A stretch of 40,667 nt of DNA from Tyzzerella sp. UBA1042 (GTDB lineage: Bacteria > Bacillota > Clostridia > Lachnospirales > Anaerotignaceae). Positions 1 to 8,177 of the stretch are shown here, one piece after another (the first letter of the stretch is position 1; each line of letters begins with the position of its first letter). The translations under genes and the position numbers were made by a program. The notes beneath the pieces were generated by a model. That model was not told the origin of the DNA, made no database searches, and saw only the letters and a list, made by a program, of their open reading frames with translations. The stretch is taken from NCBI GenBank assembly GCA_002316675.1, contig DCDZ01000066.1, forward strand, positions 50,341-91,007, given 5' to 3'.

Positions 1-496
1 TTTTCAAATCTCGAATAAAATAGTAATTCCCTATTTTTTTCATCATCTGCAAAACCACAGTCTCCTCTTCCTGGGAAAAATCCCCCTGCAGAGAAAATTT
101 TACGTTCTGTAATTCCTCAAACCTTACAGCCTTATGAGAAAATGCATAAATTGGATGGATTGAATAAACGGAGGCCCCTGCAGCCTTTGAACACTGCAAA
201 GCCATTGAAGGAAGTGCGCCACTGGCGTGACAAATTGATTTGCCTTTTACGTTCAACTTAGAAATGCAAGTATCTATCGTTGAAATCGTATCATCGGGAG
301 TTGTTATCCATAGTACATCATTTTCTTGAACGATCTGTTTCATACTTGTATACAACTTTGTATGTGTGATGCGGCAAGCATCTAAGGTATGCTCCTCAGT
401 TCTGCCTAAAAAGCCGCTTACCTCTATCCCACACTGCGAAAAATAGCGTGCAAGGTTTACACCCACCTTGCCGGGTCCAATAAAACCTAGCTTGAT
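1..496 (-). CDS. Rossmann-like/DUF2520 protein, partial (C-terminus beyond left edge)
   Basis: Reading the minus strand from 496 to base 1 gives an uninterrupted frame of 165 codons that leaves the window. The N-terminus has a dinucleotide-binding start with GFIGPGKVG at residues 4-12, then a strand and helix, the segment ITTPDDTIS and the conserved-looking CHASGA and SIHPIYAF. This order (NAD(P)-binding fold followed by an S/CHxSG and HP motif region) is typical of the 'Rossmann-like and DUF2520' family, which resembles ProC/6-phosphogluconate dehydrogenase-like oxidoreductases; its substrate is unknown. GGAGG (506-510) sits 9 nt before the start, but no ATG, GTG or TTG lies in frame there. 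The frame begins best at ATC (496-494), giving MKLGFIGPGKVG; the next in-frame GTG would destroy the glycine motif. The non-canonical start explains why it is easily missed. Confidence 0.8.
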   Translation of the reverse strand, partial: MKLGFIGPGKVGVNLARYFSQCGIEVSGFLGRTEEHTLDACRITHTKLYTSMKQIVQENDVLWITTPDDTISTIDTCISKLNVKGKSICHASGALPSMALQCSKAAGASVYSIHPIYAFSHKAVRFEELQNVKFSLQGDFSQEEETVVLQMMKKIGNYYFIRDLK

Positions 497-1145
497 AAAA
501 TACCACCTCCAAAGACATGGTATAACATCCGAATCAATCTCATTCCCGATAGATATGAGTTGAACAAAAGGATCTTTCAATTATAAATCATTTCCCGTTT
601 CAAAGCGCCGTCCTTCTTTGCAAAATGGCAGCTGCTTCCTACAGAATGGAAATTTCTTTCCTTGGTGCAGTTTTTTCAATACCACCCGCAGACAGGATAC
701 CACCAAACCTTTTCCAACTCAACCTTTTTTTATGCATTCTTAGAAATTGGTTGAATTTTTATATAGATGCTTCTTCAAATTTGTGCTAAATAAAAAAAAG
801 CCCCTTCACCCCTTATTAAATTTACCATTTGGTGCATAAAATATCGTTTTATTTCTTATTTTTTGGTTAATATAAATAAAATACCACCGCTATGCAATGG
901 TGTAAAATTTTGAATTTACTTTCTGTTCAATCCCTCCCAGCTTTTCAATTTATTTTTTAATATGTGTTTTCGCCCGGAAATCGGATCTACACTGCTTTGG
1001 GAACCTAAGAAAATTGCTATATATAGCCCCTTTTGCCGTCCCAGAAGACCCACTGCTTTTGGCTTCCAAAATGCGGCACTTATTTCAAAATTTTCAATTC
1101 TGCCTTCCTATTTTTTAGATGTCAAACAAATTTTCCAGATTACCC
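497..1145. other. Intergenic region without a recognisable gene
   Basis: This AT-rich stretch separates the leftward DUF2520 gene from rightward queT. The only open frame of note (962-1279, plus) has no ribosome binding site, starts in AT-rich DNA and covers the queT promoter and riboswitch, so I treat it as non-coding. A short imperfect ACCA...TGGT hairpin lies near 882-902, without a T tract. Nothing else is supported. Confidence 0.6.
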
Positions 1146-1174
1146 TTGCATTTCTTTGTTATACGCTGTATAAT
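1146..1174 (+). promoter_or_regulatory. Sigma-A promoter of queT
   Basis: TTGCAT (1146-1151) and TATAAT (1169-1174) are separated by 17 nt. The predicted start near 1181 lies about 10 nt before the riboswitch-like leader, so promoter, aptamer and gene are in the expected order. Confidence 0.8.
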
Positions 1175-1190
1175 CTCATAGAAATGAAAA

Positions 1191-1257
1191 CGATGAGATG
1201 TTCCTTGCGAAAGACAGAGCTTCTGTCCCACCATCTCGAGAATAAAAAACAGGGGGT
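1191..1257 (+). promoter_or_regulatory. Candidate preQ1-I riboswitch controlling queT
   Basis: The leader can form P1, GAGATG (1195-1200) with CATCTC (1232-1237). The following loop starts UUCCUUG, and CCUUG (1203-1207) can pair with CAGGG (1250-1254) as an H-type pseudoknot. The linker AAUAAAAAAC (1241-1250) closely matches the A-rich tail of preQ1-I aptamers (as in the B. subtilis example, AUAAAAAAC before the pseudoknot strand). CCCACC just before the 3' side of P1 resembles the ligand-binding cytosine segment. An extra 6-bp hairpin, GACAGA-GCU-UCUGUC (1213-1227), is inserted in the loop. The pseudoknot strand is part of the queT ribosome binding site AGGGGG (1251-1256), so ligand binding should block translation. 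The downstream gene is a queuosine-precursor transporter, which fits. Confidence 0.75.
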
Positions 1258-1263
1258 TTTTTT

Positions 1264-1749
1264 ATGGAAAAAAATATAGTTTCAACAAAGCTTTTGACGA
1301 TCACCGCAATGCTTGCAGCCGTTTATGTTGTCATGACGCTGGCTATCGCACCGTTGTCCTTCGGGTTTATTCAGATGCGTATTTCCGAGGTACTGGTGCT
1401 TTTGGCTTTCATTGACAAGAGATATGTTCCCGGGCTGATTTTAGGCTGCTTTATTGCAAATTTGTTTAGCCCTTTTGGCATGATTGATGTGTTTTTTGGC
1501 ACAGCCTGCACTGCAGCGGCCCTTTGGGGAATCACCCACAGCAAAACACTATTTGGTGCTACATTATGGCCGGTATTCTGCAATGCCTTTATTGGGATTG
1601 AACTCTACATTCTGGGAGAATGTCCTTTAATTTTCGGCATGACCACCGTTGCCATCGGTGAATTTTTAACCGTATCTTGCTTGGGATATGTACTGTTCAA
1701 GCAAATTATTAAAAATCCAAGGCTTATGTCACGGCTGAAGCTGGCATAA
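1264..1749 (+). CDS. queT: QueT family queuosine-precursor transporter
   Basis: A 161-residue, very hydrophobic protein with about five membrane segments. It belongs to the QueT (COG4708) family, the substrate-binding S component of an energy-coupling factor transporter thought to import preQ1 or other queuosine precursors. Visible family features are FIQMRISEVLVLLA near residues 35-48 and LGCFIANLFSPFG near 59-71, and the length is normal for the family. The start at 1264 follows AGGGGG by 7 nt. It is a single-gene unit with its own promoter, a preQ1-like riboswitch and a strong terminator. No ECF ATPase or T component and no queuosine biosynthesis genes are in the window, so it probably shares a general ECF module encoded elsewhere. 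Confidence 0.9.
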   Translation: MEKNIVSTKLLTITAMLAAVYVVMTLAIAPLSFGFIQMRISEVLVLLAFIDKRYVPGLILGCFIANLFSPFGMIDVFFGTACTAAALWGITHSKTLFGATLWPVFCNAFIGIELYILGECPLIFGMTTVAIGEFLTVSCLGYVLFKQIIKNPRLMSRLKLA

Positions 1750-1762
1750 ATGTAATGACGCA

Positions 1763-1797
1763 AGAGAGTCTTTGTTTTTAACAAGGGCTCTTTTTTA
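1763..1797 (+). terminator. Rho-independent terminator of queT
   Basis: AGAGTCTTTGTT (1765-1776) pairs over its whole length, with some G-U pairs, with AACAAGGGCTCT (1780-1791) around a TTT loop. A run of T follows immediately. Confidence 0.9.
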
Positions 1798-2069
1798 TTG
1801 GAAAGTTTACGATGTTTTGGTTTTTATGCAAAAGCTTTGGTAAGCTCATTTCTGTCGGAACGTATTTGCAGCATCTTGTTGCAGGCCCATCACAGAAAAA
1901 ATTCTTTCAGTCGTTTTTCCTTTCGCAAAAAAATGAATTTGTGTTATACTTTAGATAAACTGTATTGCCAAAAATGTCAAATAAATTGCACGGCAAAAAT
2001 ACGGGTATTTTCCTCTAAAACCGTAACGAACTTTAGTCAGCAATCGTATTGAGATCATGGAGGGATGTT
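1798..2069. other. Upstream region of the old yellow enzyme gene
   Basis: An 84-codon plus frame at 1798-2052 has no ribosome binding site and no recognisable composition, so I do not call it. A possible -10 TATACT (1945-1950) has only a weak -35 (TTCGCA, 1922-1927; 17 nt spacing). A TTGCC...GGCAA inverted repeat lies downstream near 1975-2007. Confidence 0.4.
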
Positions 2070-3983
2070 ATGCTATATTCTACGTTTCAAGTAAAGAACC
2101 TTGTATTCAAAAATCGTTGGATTATGCTTGCAATGCACACAGGATTTGCCGAAGGAAACGCCATCAGCCAGCGGGAACTTGCTTTTTATGAGGAAAGAGC
2201 CAAAGGCGGCGCCGCAGCCATTACTCTGGTGATTGCTGTGAATGCGGCGGGAAAATTAAAAGGAATGCATGATGCAAGAAACCTTTCTGTTGAAAGCCTG
2301 CAGGAACTATCCGCACGAATACATCAGCATGATTGTAAGCTGATTGTACAGCTCTTTCATTGCGGACGAAATGAAAGCCAAAAAGACCACGGAAAACGGC
2401 CTCTTTTTGCCCCCTCTCCGGTGCCTTCCCCTATTTTTAAGGCCGAGCCCATGGAAATGGATGCAGATGAATTGGCAAAAACCAAGGAAGACTTTTCTTT
2501 CGCTGCCGTCTTTTGTAAAAATGCAGGTGCCGATGCCATTGAAATCAGTGCTTCCGCAGGCTATTTGTTGTCTGCATTTTTATCGCCCATTACAAATCTT
2601 CGCCAGGATGCATATGGCTATGAAAATAATAAAGGAACTACCTATCCCTTAGAGATTTTGCAGGCTGTGCGGGAGAGCGTGGGCGCTTGTCCCATCTTTT
2701 TAAAGGTTTCCGGTGCGCAAATGGTGCCGGAGGGATACGAATTGCAGGATACCATTATTTTCTGCCGGGAAGCCGCAGCATATATTGATGCAGTGACCGT
2801 TACCGGAGGATGGCATGAGTCCCCCACAGAGCAGCTTTCTTATTATGTTGCGAAAGGTGCCTATGCCCCCTTTGGTGGCGCAATCAAAAAATACACCGGC
2901 CTCCCCGTCATTGCCTGCAACCGCATTCATGACGGCGAAACGGCACAGCGCATACTGGAGGAGAAACAGTGCGATCTTGTGGGAACGGCCAGAGCCTTTC
3001 TTGCCGACCCTCAATTTGCGCATCGCATAGAGCACAAAGAACGCTTTTTGCCCTGCCAAGGCTGTAACCGATGCATTGCCGGGGTTTTAAAGGGCGAAGT
3101 GCTGCAATGTGCTTTTCAGCCGGAAGCGGGACAGGAGTTTTTTGAGCAGCAGCGCAGAAAAATAGCAACACGCAAAGAGGTTATTGTTATTGGCGGAGGC
3201 CCCGGGGGTATGGAAGCGGCCAAAAAGTCCGCAGAACGGGGCTTTATGACAACATTAATCACAGAAGAAGACTGTCTGGGAGGACAGTTTAATTTAGCCG
3301 GAAAAATCCCCCACAAAAAAGACCTTTTGGCATATGTGGCCTATATGGAAGAAACCTTGAAAAACCTTGGTGTAAAAATTGTTTTGGGAAAAAAATGCAG
3401 TGCTACATTTTTACTTGAGAAAAAACCTTATTTTACTGTCGTTGCCACAGGCAGCCAAGCCGCACGCCCTGCAATTGAGGGTGCCCAACAGGGGATTTTG
3501 GCCAATGATGTATTGGCAGGAAAATGTACATTACCTCCGCAATCAAATGAGGGGCAGCTGGTCATCATCGGCGGTGGCTCCGTAGGGCTGGAAACTGCCG
3601 CTTATATCAAAGAACAGGACAGCGGACGCAGAATCAAAGTGGTTGAAAGAAGCTCCTCCTTCGGCAGAGACCTAGGCGCTCTCGCCAGTCCCCTCCTTTC
3701 CAGCTTACGCAGCGCAGGCGTTCAGCTTATGGCGGACACCCAAGTGGAAAAATTGGAGGAAGGAAAGGCTTTCATTTCGATTGGCGGCCAGCCTTTTTTC
3801 TTGCAGGCAGATGATGTGATTTTTGCAACAGGTTCCCAACCCTGTGACTACGCTGACTTGACAATGCCTTTGATGGACGAACGGCTCTCCTATGCCTTGG
3901 TGGGCGATGCCGAAGCCATAGGTTGCGGCGGGGATGCAATCCACGCGGCCTATGAATTATTTACAAGGCTTTATCTGGCTTAG
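2070..3983 (+). CDS. Old yellow enzyme family FMN/FAD/4Fe-4S oxidoreductase (2-enoate / 2,4-dienoyl-CoA reductase type)
   Basis: A 637-residue protein with the architecture of 2-enoate reductase, 2,4-dienoyl-CoA reductase and trimethylamine dehydrogenase: an N-terminal FMN TIM barrel (about 1-320), a 4Fe-4S site and a C-terminal FAD/NAD(P) domain. The cluster ligands are visible as CX2CX2CX11C at C329, C332, C335 and C347. GGGPGG near residue 375 is the FAD motif and GGGSVG near 499 the second nucleotide motif. It would pass electrons from NAD(P)H through FAD and FeS to FMN to reduce an activated C=C bond; the substrate cannot be told from sequence. The start at 2070 is preferred over 2049 because GGAGGG (2059-2064) lies 5 nt ahead and the protein then begins MLYSTFQ, as in relatives. 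It appears monocistronic. Confidence 0.9.
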   Translation: MLYSTFQVKNLVFKNRWIMLAMHTGFAEGNAISQRELAFYEERAKGGAAAITLVIAVNAAGKLKGMHDARNLSVESLQELSARIHQHDCKLIVQLFHCGRNESQKDHGKRPLFAPSPVPSPIFKAEPMEMDADELAKTKEDFSFAAVFCKNAGADAIEISASAGYLLSAFLSPITNLRQDAYGYENNKGTTYPLEILQAVRESVGACPIFLKVSGAQMVPEGYELQDTIIFCREAAAYIDAVTVTGGWHESPTEQLSYYVAKGAYAPFGGAIKKYTGLPVIACNRIHDGETAQRILEEKQCDLVGTARAFLADPQFAHRIEHKERFLPCQGCNRCIAGVLKGEVLQCAFQPEAGQEFFEQQRRKIATRKEVIVIGGGPGGMEAAKKSAERGFMTTLITEEDCLGGQFNLAGKIPHKKDLLAYVAYMEETLKNLGVKIVLGKKCSATFLLEKKPYFTVVATGSQAARPAIEGAQQGILANDVLAGKCTLPPQSNEGQLVIIGGGSVGLETAAYIKEQDSGRRIKVVERSSSFGRDLGALASPLLSSLRSAGVQLMADTQVEKLEEGKAFISIGGQPFFLQADDVIFATGSQPCDYADLTMPLMDERLSYALVGDAEAIGCGGDAIHAAYELFTRLYLA

Positions 3984-4017
3984 CTATGGTCAAAACGAAC
4001 AAAAATAAATAAAATTA

Positions 4018-4046
4018 TTGATAATTATCGTCGATTGCACTATAAT
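4018..4046 (+). promoter_or_regulatory. Sigma-A promoter of alr
   Basis: TTGATA (4018-4023) and TATAAT (4041-4046) with a 17-nt spacer, 77 nt upstream of the alr start. Confidence 0.8.
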
Positions 4047-4123
4047 AAATAGGATTTCATGGATATTTTTTAAAGCAAAAGCGTTTTATAAATACTCTAG
4101 GAGAAAAGCAAGGGGGAACTGAA

Positions 4124-5314
4124 ATGGATTTTATTAAAAGAACTTGGGCCGAAATTGATATGGATGCGTTGGCACACAATATCAAAAGCATTCAATCCAA
4201 GCTGGCAAAGGGCGAAAAGGTCATGGGTGTTGTCAAGGCCGATGCTTATGGTCATGGCGATGGGTTTGTTGCCCGGGCATTACAGGAGGCAGACTTTGAT
4301 TGGTTTGGCGTTTCCAATATCGAAGAAGGCATGAGCCTGCGCAAGGAAGGCATCAAAAAACCAATTTTAATTTTAGGCTATACTCCCGTTGATACCGTGC
4401 AGATTTTAAAAGACAATCAAATCACACAAGCTTTGATTGGTATGGAATATGCAGAGGCTTTGCAAAGTGCGGCAAAAAAAGCAGGTGTAGTGGTTGACAT
4501 TCATATCAAGCTGGATACCGGTATGACCCGTGTTGGCTTTCAAACAGATGAAGATCATTTTGACAACTCCTTGAAGGAATTGCTTGCGGTAAGCAAAATG
4601 CCGAATCTCCATATTACAGGCATTTTTACCCACCATGCCGTTGCCGATGCTTATCAGGCAGACAATCCAAAATTTACAGAAATGCAGTTCACACGCTTCA
4701 ATAAAATGGTGCAGGCACTAAAGGCCTCTAATGTAGATATTGGGATTCCCCATTGCGCAAATAGTGCCACAACCATTGCCTATCCCGAAAAGCATTTGGG
4801 TATGTGCCGCTCAGGCATCATTACATATGGAATGCTCCCCTCTGGCGAATGCGAAGGTATGATTGACATCAAGCCCCTTATGACGCTGAAATCTACCATT
4901 GCTTTGGTGAAGAAAGTAAGGGCAGGGGCACAGCTTTCCTATGGAAGAACCTATACAGCCGAAACCGATCGGTTGATTGCAACCGTTCCCATCGGCTATG
5001 CGGACGGCTATAACCGTTCTTTGTCTAACCGGGCAAGAATGTTGGTAAACGGTCATTTTGCCCCTGTTGTCGGCCGTGTTTGCATGGACCAACTGATGCT
5101 GGATGTTACTGGCATCCCCGATGTAAAAATGGGCGATGAGGTTGTTGTATTTGGTCGTCAGGGAGATCAGGTTTTACCCATTGAGGAGCTGGCGGATCTG
5201 TTGGGCACCATCAACTATGAGCTTACCTGCGTGATTACAAAGAGAGTACCCAGAGTATATCTGCAAGGCGGCAAGATAATTGGCATTGTTGACCATGTAT
5301 TGCATCAATATTAA
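4124..5314 (+). CDS. alr: Alanine racemase
   Basis: A 396-residue fold-type III PLP enzyme interconverting L- and D-alanine for peptidoglycan synthesis in the cytosol. The PLP lysine is K38 in VVKADAYGHG, and the second catalytic base is Y273 in LSYGRTYT. The PLP barrel spans roughly residues 5-240 and the C-terminal beta domain 245-385; VGRVCMDQLMLDV is a typical late motif. The start is preceded by AAGGGGGAAC at a suitable distance. It has its own promoter and is followed by a terminator, so it is probably monocistronic. Length and motifs are complete. Confidence 0.96.
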   Translation: MDFIKRTWAEIDMDALAHNIKSIQSKLAKGEKVMGVVKADAYGHGDGFVARALQEADFDWFGVSNIEEGMSLRKEGIKKPILILGYTPVDTVQILKDNQITQALIGMEYAEALQSAAKKAGVVVDIHIKLDTGMTRVGFQTDEDHFDNSLKELLAVSKMPNLHITGIFTHHAVADAYQADNPKFTEMQFTRFNKMVQALKASNVDIGIPHCANSATTIAYPEKHLGMCRSGIITYGMLPSGECEGMIDIKPLMTLKSTIALVKKVRAGAQLSYGRTYTAETDRLIATVPIGYADGYNRSLSNRARMLVNGHFAPVVGRVCMDQLMLDVTGIPDVKMGDEVVVFGRQGDQVLPIEELADLLGTINYELTCVITKRVPRVYLQGGKIIGIVDHVLHQY

Positions 5315-5341
5315 TAAGAAATAGAATTTTAAACTTTATGG

Positions 5342-5384
5342 CCGCCCATTTTTCGGAGTATTTATTCTGGAATGAGCGGTTTTT
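5342..5384 (+). terminator. Terminator after alr
   Basis: CCGC-C-CATT (from 5342) pairs with AATG-A-GCGG (5371-5379) with one mismatch. The loop can form a small CGGAG/TTCTG stem, and TTTTT follows. Confidence 0.7.
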
Positions 5385-5475
5385 CGTATCTGTAATTTAC
5401 TGCATCACGCCTCTGTTCATAAGTCTTTCCCCATTCTTTTTTATGCTATTTTCTCTGTTTTGCCGTTTTCTAAGG

Positions 5476-5503
5476 TTGAATTTTTCCAAAAAAACGATAT
5501 AAT
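5476..5503 (+). promoter_or_regulatory. Promoter of the CoA-binding protein gene
   Basis: TTGAAT (5476-5481) and TATAAT (5498-5503) with a 16-nt spacer. It leaves a leader of about 95 nt containing the hairpin AGGGAT...ATCCCT around 5524-5543, which I could not match to a known riboswitch. Confidence 0.7.
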
Positions 5504-5603
5504 TATAGTGAATGATGGCCGAAGGGATGCATTGCAATCCCTAGGATGCAAGGTAAGTGCACCCAAACCCATGAAACCGAAAAAGCAAACGGAGGTTGAA
5601 TAT

Positions 5604-5966
5604 ATGGATTTAAAGGATATTATGCAGGAAAATGTTTTTGCCGTTGTGGGCGATACTTTAAATGAAAATAAATACGCTTATATCATAAAAAAAGAATTGT
5701 TGGAACATGGCTATAAGGTGTACAGCGTAGGAAAAGAGCTTGCCTCCATTAACGATGTTCCCGAGGAAATCGATGTCATTGATTTATGCATACATCCCGC
5801 CAAGGGTATCATGCTGCTGCAAGAATGCAAAAAAGATTACAAATATATATTGATTCAGCCGGGGGCTGAAAGTGAGGAAATTCTGGATTTTCTGGAGGAA
5901 ACACACACCGCCTTTATGGAGGGTTGCGCTCTGGTTGGTGTTCGTTTGTATTGTAAAAACCCTTAA
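5604..5966 (+). CDS. CoA-binding domain protein (YccU-like)
   Basis: A 120-residue single-domain protein with a small Rossmann fold resembling the CoA-binding family found in YccU and in succinyl-CoA synthetase alpha subunits. VFAVVGDTLNENKYAY near the N-terminus is the glycine-poor nucleotide loop and first helix; HGYKVYSVG and VIDLCIHPAKG follow in family order. The start at 5604 is chosen because GGAGG (5591-5595) lies 8 nt ahead; an upstream in-frame extension to 5460 would cover the promoter and has no conserved residues. The function of these proteins is not established. It stands alone with its own promoter and terminator. Confidence 0.8.
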   Translation: MDLKDIMQENVFAVVGDTLNENKYAYIIKKELLEHGYKVYSVGKELASINDVPEEIDVIDLCIHPAKGIMLLQECKKDYKYILIQPGAESEEILDFLEETHTAFMEGCALVGVRLYCKNP

Positions 5967-6068
5967 GTGCCCTTGCTTTGGAAAAAGCTGTAAGCAGGAT
6001 TACGCTTTTTCTCCGGCACATCAATGCTTGTTCTGCAATTTCATAGCTTTTATGAATAAACAGTTTTT

Positions 6069-6095
6069 GGCAAGGCCTTTCAGCCTTGCCTTTAT
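6069..6095 (+). terminator. Terminator after the CoA-binding gene
   Basis: GGCAAGG (6069-6075) pairs perfectly with CCTTGCC (6084-6090) around an 8-nt loop, followed by TTTATGTTTAT. Confidence 0.75.
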
Positions 6096-6215
6096 GTTTA
6101 TCCCTATATTACACCTTGCTATGCCCCTCTGTTCCTGTGGGAAAAGACAAAAACCATTGCATAATTCCTTCTCCTGTATTACCATAGAGAAAACCAAACG
6201 ATTTGAGGTGTAATG

Positions 6216-7463
6216 ATGAGATACGGTTTAATCGGTGAAAAGCTTGGACATAGCTTTTCTAAAATAATACATGAGCAGTTGGCGGACTATTCTTATGACT
6301 TGATTCCCCTTACTAAGGAGGCCTTTCCTGTTTTTATGAAACAGCGGGAGTTTACGGCGATAAACGTAACCATACCCTATAAGGAAAGCGTGCTGCCTTA
6401 TCTGGATTCTATTGATCCAAAGGCCGCAGCCATCGGCGCAGTCAATACCATTGTGCATAGAGGAAGCAGACTTTACGGATATAATACTGATTATGACGGG
6501 TTTCGTTCTCTGCTGGGGAAGCATAAAATTAACCCCAAGGGGAAAAAGGTTTTGATTTTGGGGAAAGGCGGCGCCGCCAAGGCCTGCGTTGCCGTTATGA
6601 AGGATTTGGGGGCGAAAAAAATTCTGACCGTCTATTATAAAGAAAATCCGGAAACAATTTCCTATGAAGCTTGCTATCAAAACCATAAAGATGCACAAAT
6701 CATTATCAATACCACGCCGGTGGGGATGTATCCCAAAACAGAAGACAGCCCCATAAATTTGGAGCCGTTCAAAACCCTAGAGGCCGTTGTAGATGTTGTG
6801 TATAATCCCTTGAGAACAAAATTTGTTTTAGATGGCCTTTCCCGAGGGGTTATTGCCGTGGGCGGACTGGAAATGCTATTGGGACAGGCCCAATGCGCCG
6901 TTGAAATTTTCCAAGGCAAAAAAATTGATGAGGATCTCATGCAACGCCTGTATGCTGATCTGCTGAAAGAACGCAGTAACCTTGTATTGATCGGTATGAG
7001 CGGATGTGGAAAAAGCACACTGGGAAAGCTGGCGGCACAGCATCTTTGTAAGAATTTTATTGACATTGACGAAGAAATCGTAAAAGAAGTGAATATGCCC
7101 ATAAAGGAATTTTTTGCAAAAATGGGCGAGCCTGCCTTCCGTGCGTTGGAAAGCCGGATGGTGAAGAAATTTTCCGCCCTGAACGGCTATGTCATTGCAA
7201 CAGGCGGCGGCGTGATCAAAAGCTCGGAAAATATTACGGAGCTAAAGAAAAACGGCCGTATTTTTTGGATCAAACGAGAGGTTTCTTTGCTGGAAAGCGG
7301 AAACGGGAGGCCCTTAGCACCTGATTTTGCGGCTGCCCAAAGGCTTTACAACGAAAGATTGCCCTTGTATACGGCGGCGGCAGAAGTTATCTGCGAAAAT
7401 AATACAACAACAGAGGAAGGTTTGGCCCGACTGCTCCATGTGTATGAGCTGATTTTATCTTAA
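6216..7463 (+). CDS. aroE/aroK: Bifunctional shikimate dehydrogenase-shikimate kinase
   Basis: A 415-residue fusion of two consecutive steps of aromatic amino acid synthesis. Residues 1-250 are shikimate dehydrogenase: GHSFSK shikimate site, catalytic lysine K56 in NVTIPYK, aspartate D92 in YNTDYDG, NADP site LGKGGAAKA and the late motif GGLEMLLGQA. Residues 255-415 are shikimate kinase: P-loop GMSGCGKST (about 260-268), FIDID with the substrate-binding aspartates, ATGGG and the lid arginine in NGRPL. The two halves join directly after a short charged linker. ATG at 6213 and 6216 are both in frame; 6216 is better spaced from GAGGTG (6205-6210) and begins MRYGLIG like relatives. The fusion could channel shikimate. 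No other aro genes are adjacent. Confidence 0.93.
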   Translation: MRYGLIGEKLGHSFSKIIHEQLADYSYDLIPLTKEAFPVFMKQREFTAINVTIPYKESVLPYLDSIDPKAAAIGAVNTIVHRGSRLYGYNTDYDGFRSLLGKHKINPKGKKVLILGKGGAAKACVAVMKDLGAKKILTVYYKENPETISYEACYQNHKDAQIIINTTPVGMYPKTEDSPINLEPFKTLEAVVDVVYNPLRTKFVLDGLSRGVIAVGGLEMLLGQAQCAVEIFQGKKIDEDLMQRLYADLLKERSNLVLIGMSGCGKSTLGKLAAQHLCKNFIDIDEEIVKEVNMPIKEFFAKMGEPAFRALESRMVKKFSALNGYVIATGGGVIKSSENITELKKNGRIFWIKREVSLLESGNGRPLAPDFAAAQRLYNERLPLYTAAAEVICENNTTTEEGLARLLHVYELILS

Positions 7464-7483
7464 ACTAAAACCTCTTGATTTTT

Positions 7484-7525
7484 AAAGCACCTCAAAACAA
7501 AATGACTGTTTTTGAGGTGCTTTTT
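7484..7525 (+). terminator. Terminator after aroE/aroK
   Basis: AGCACCTCAAAAC (7486-7498) pairs with GTTTTTGAGGTGCT (7508-7521), followed by TTTTG. It may also serve the converging permease operon. Confidence 0.85.
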
Positions 7526-7625
7526 GTATACAAATTCGCCCTGCCGAACTATGATTTTCTCGAATAGTCATAGAAAAAAGTCTTTAACGGAGGGCTTTCC
7601 TTCTAATCCTTCCCCAGAAAATCCA

Positions 7626-8177
7626 TTAGGAATCCAAATCATCCGCAGCTTTATAAATTGCTTCTATTTCTTTTTTTGTAAAGGCTTTCTTCAAGGCATA
7701 TGCAATGAAAATAATCCCCGGAATATTTATGGCAAGGCGTGTTAAAGCAAACTCCATTCCCATATATGTCATTTCAAACATCAGCATAGGAATTTTTGTG
7801 GTTGACCATGCTCCAATAAAAATCAGCAAATTAGTGAACTTCACGCCCTTTTTCATAAAAACCGCAGCAATGGGAAATGCCCCATAGAGGGGGCCTGCCG
7901 CAAAGGAACCCAAAAGGAAGGCAAGAACCACCCCTTTTACGCCCGAGCCCTCCCCCATAAATCGGACCATGGTTTCTCGTGGCACCCACACATCTAAGAG
8001 CCCCAATAAAATAAATACGGGAGGAAGCACCATTAACATTTGCGTAAACTGAAAAAAAGAAATGCTGGCCCCCTTCTTCCCGATTGTTGGGTTCATTACG
8101 GTCAATATCGCCATCATTGCCAAAGCAAAAAGAAAGAACCGATACCGTTTTACAAATTGAATCGTCTTATGCATCAT
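7626..8177 (-). CDS. DUF318/YraQ-ArsP type permease, second half
   Basis: A 183-residue membrane protein with about five hydrophobic segments. FAAGPLYGAFPIAAVF (about residues 90-105) and GAWSTTKIP are typical of the C-terminal repeat of the DUF318 (COG0701) permeases, whose characterised member ArsP exports organoarsenicals. The full-length family has two such repeats in a single protein of about 300 residues or more; here they are separate genes. The start codon overlaps the stop of the upstream gene (ATGA, 8174-8177), so translation is coupled and the products probably form a heteromer. The substrate is unknown. The C-terminus is charged (KKEIEAIYKAADDL). Confidence 0.75.
   Translation of the reverse strand: MMHKTIQFVKRYRFFLFALAMMAILTVMNPTIGKKGASISFFQFTQMLMVLPPVFILLGLLDVWVPRETMVRFMGEGSGVKGVVLAFLLGSFAAGPLYGAFPIAAVFMKKGVKFTNLLIFIGAWSTTKIPMLMFEMTYMGMEFALTRLAINIPGIIFIAYALKKAFTKKEIEAIYKAADDLDS

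Noticed and set aside
962..1279. 105-codon plus-strand frame before queT
   Set aside because: No ribosome binding site; it runs through the queT promoter, riboswitch and start, and the product has no domain character.
1798..2052. 84-codon plus-strand frame after the queT terminator
   Set aside because: It starts directly behind the terminator T run, has no SD and crosses the AT-rich upstream region of the flavoenzyme gene.
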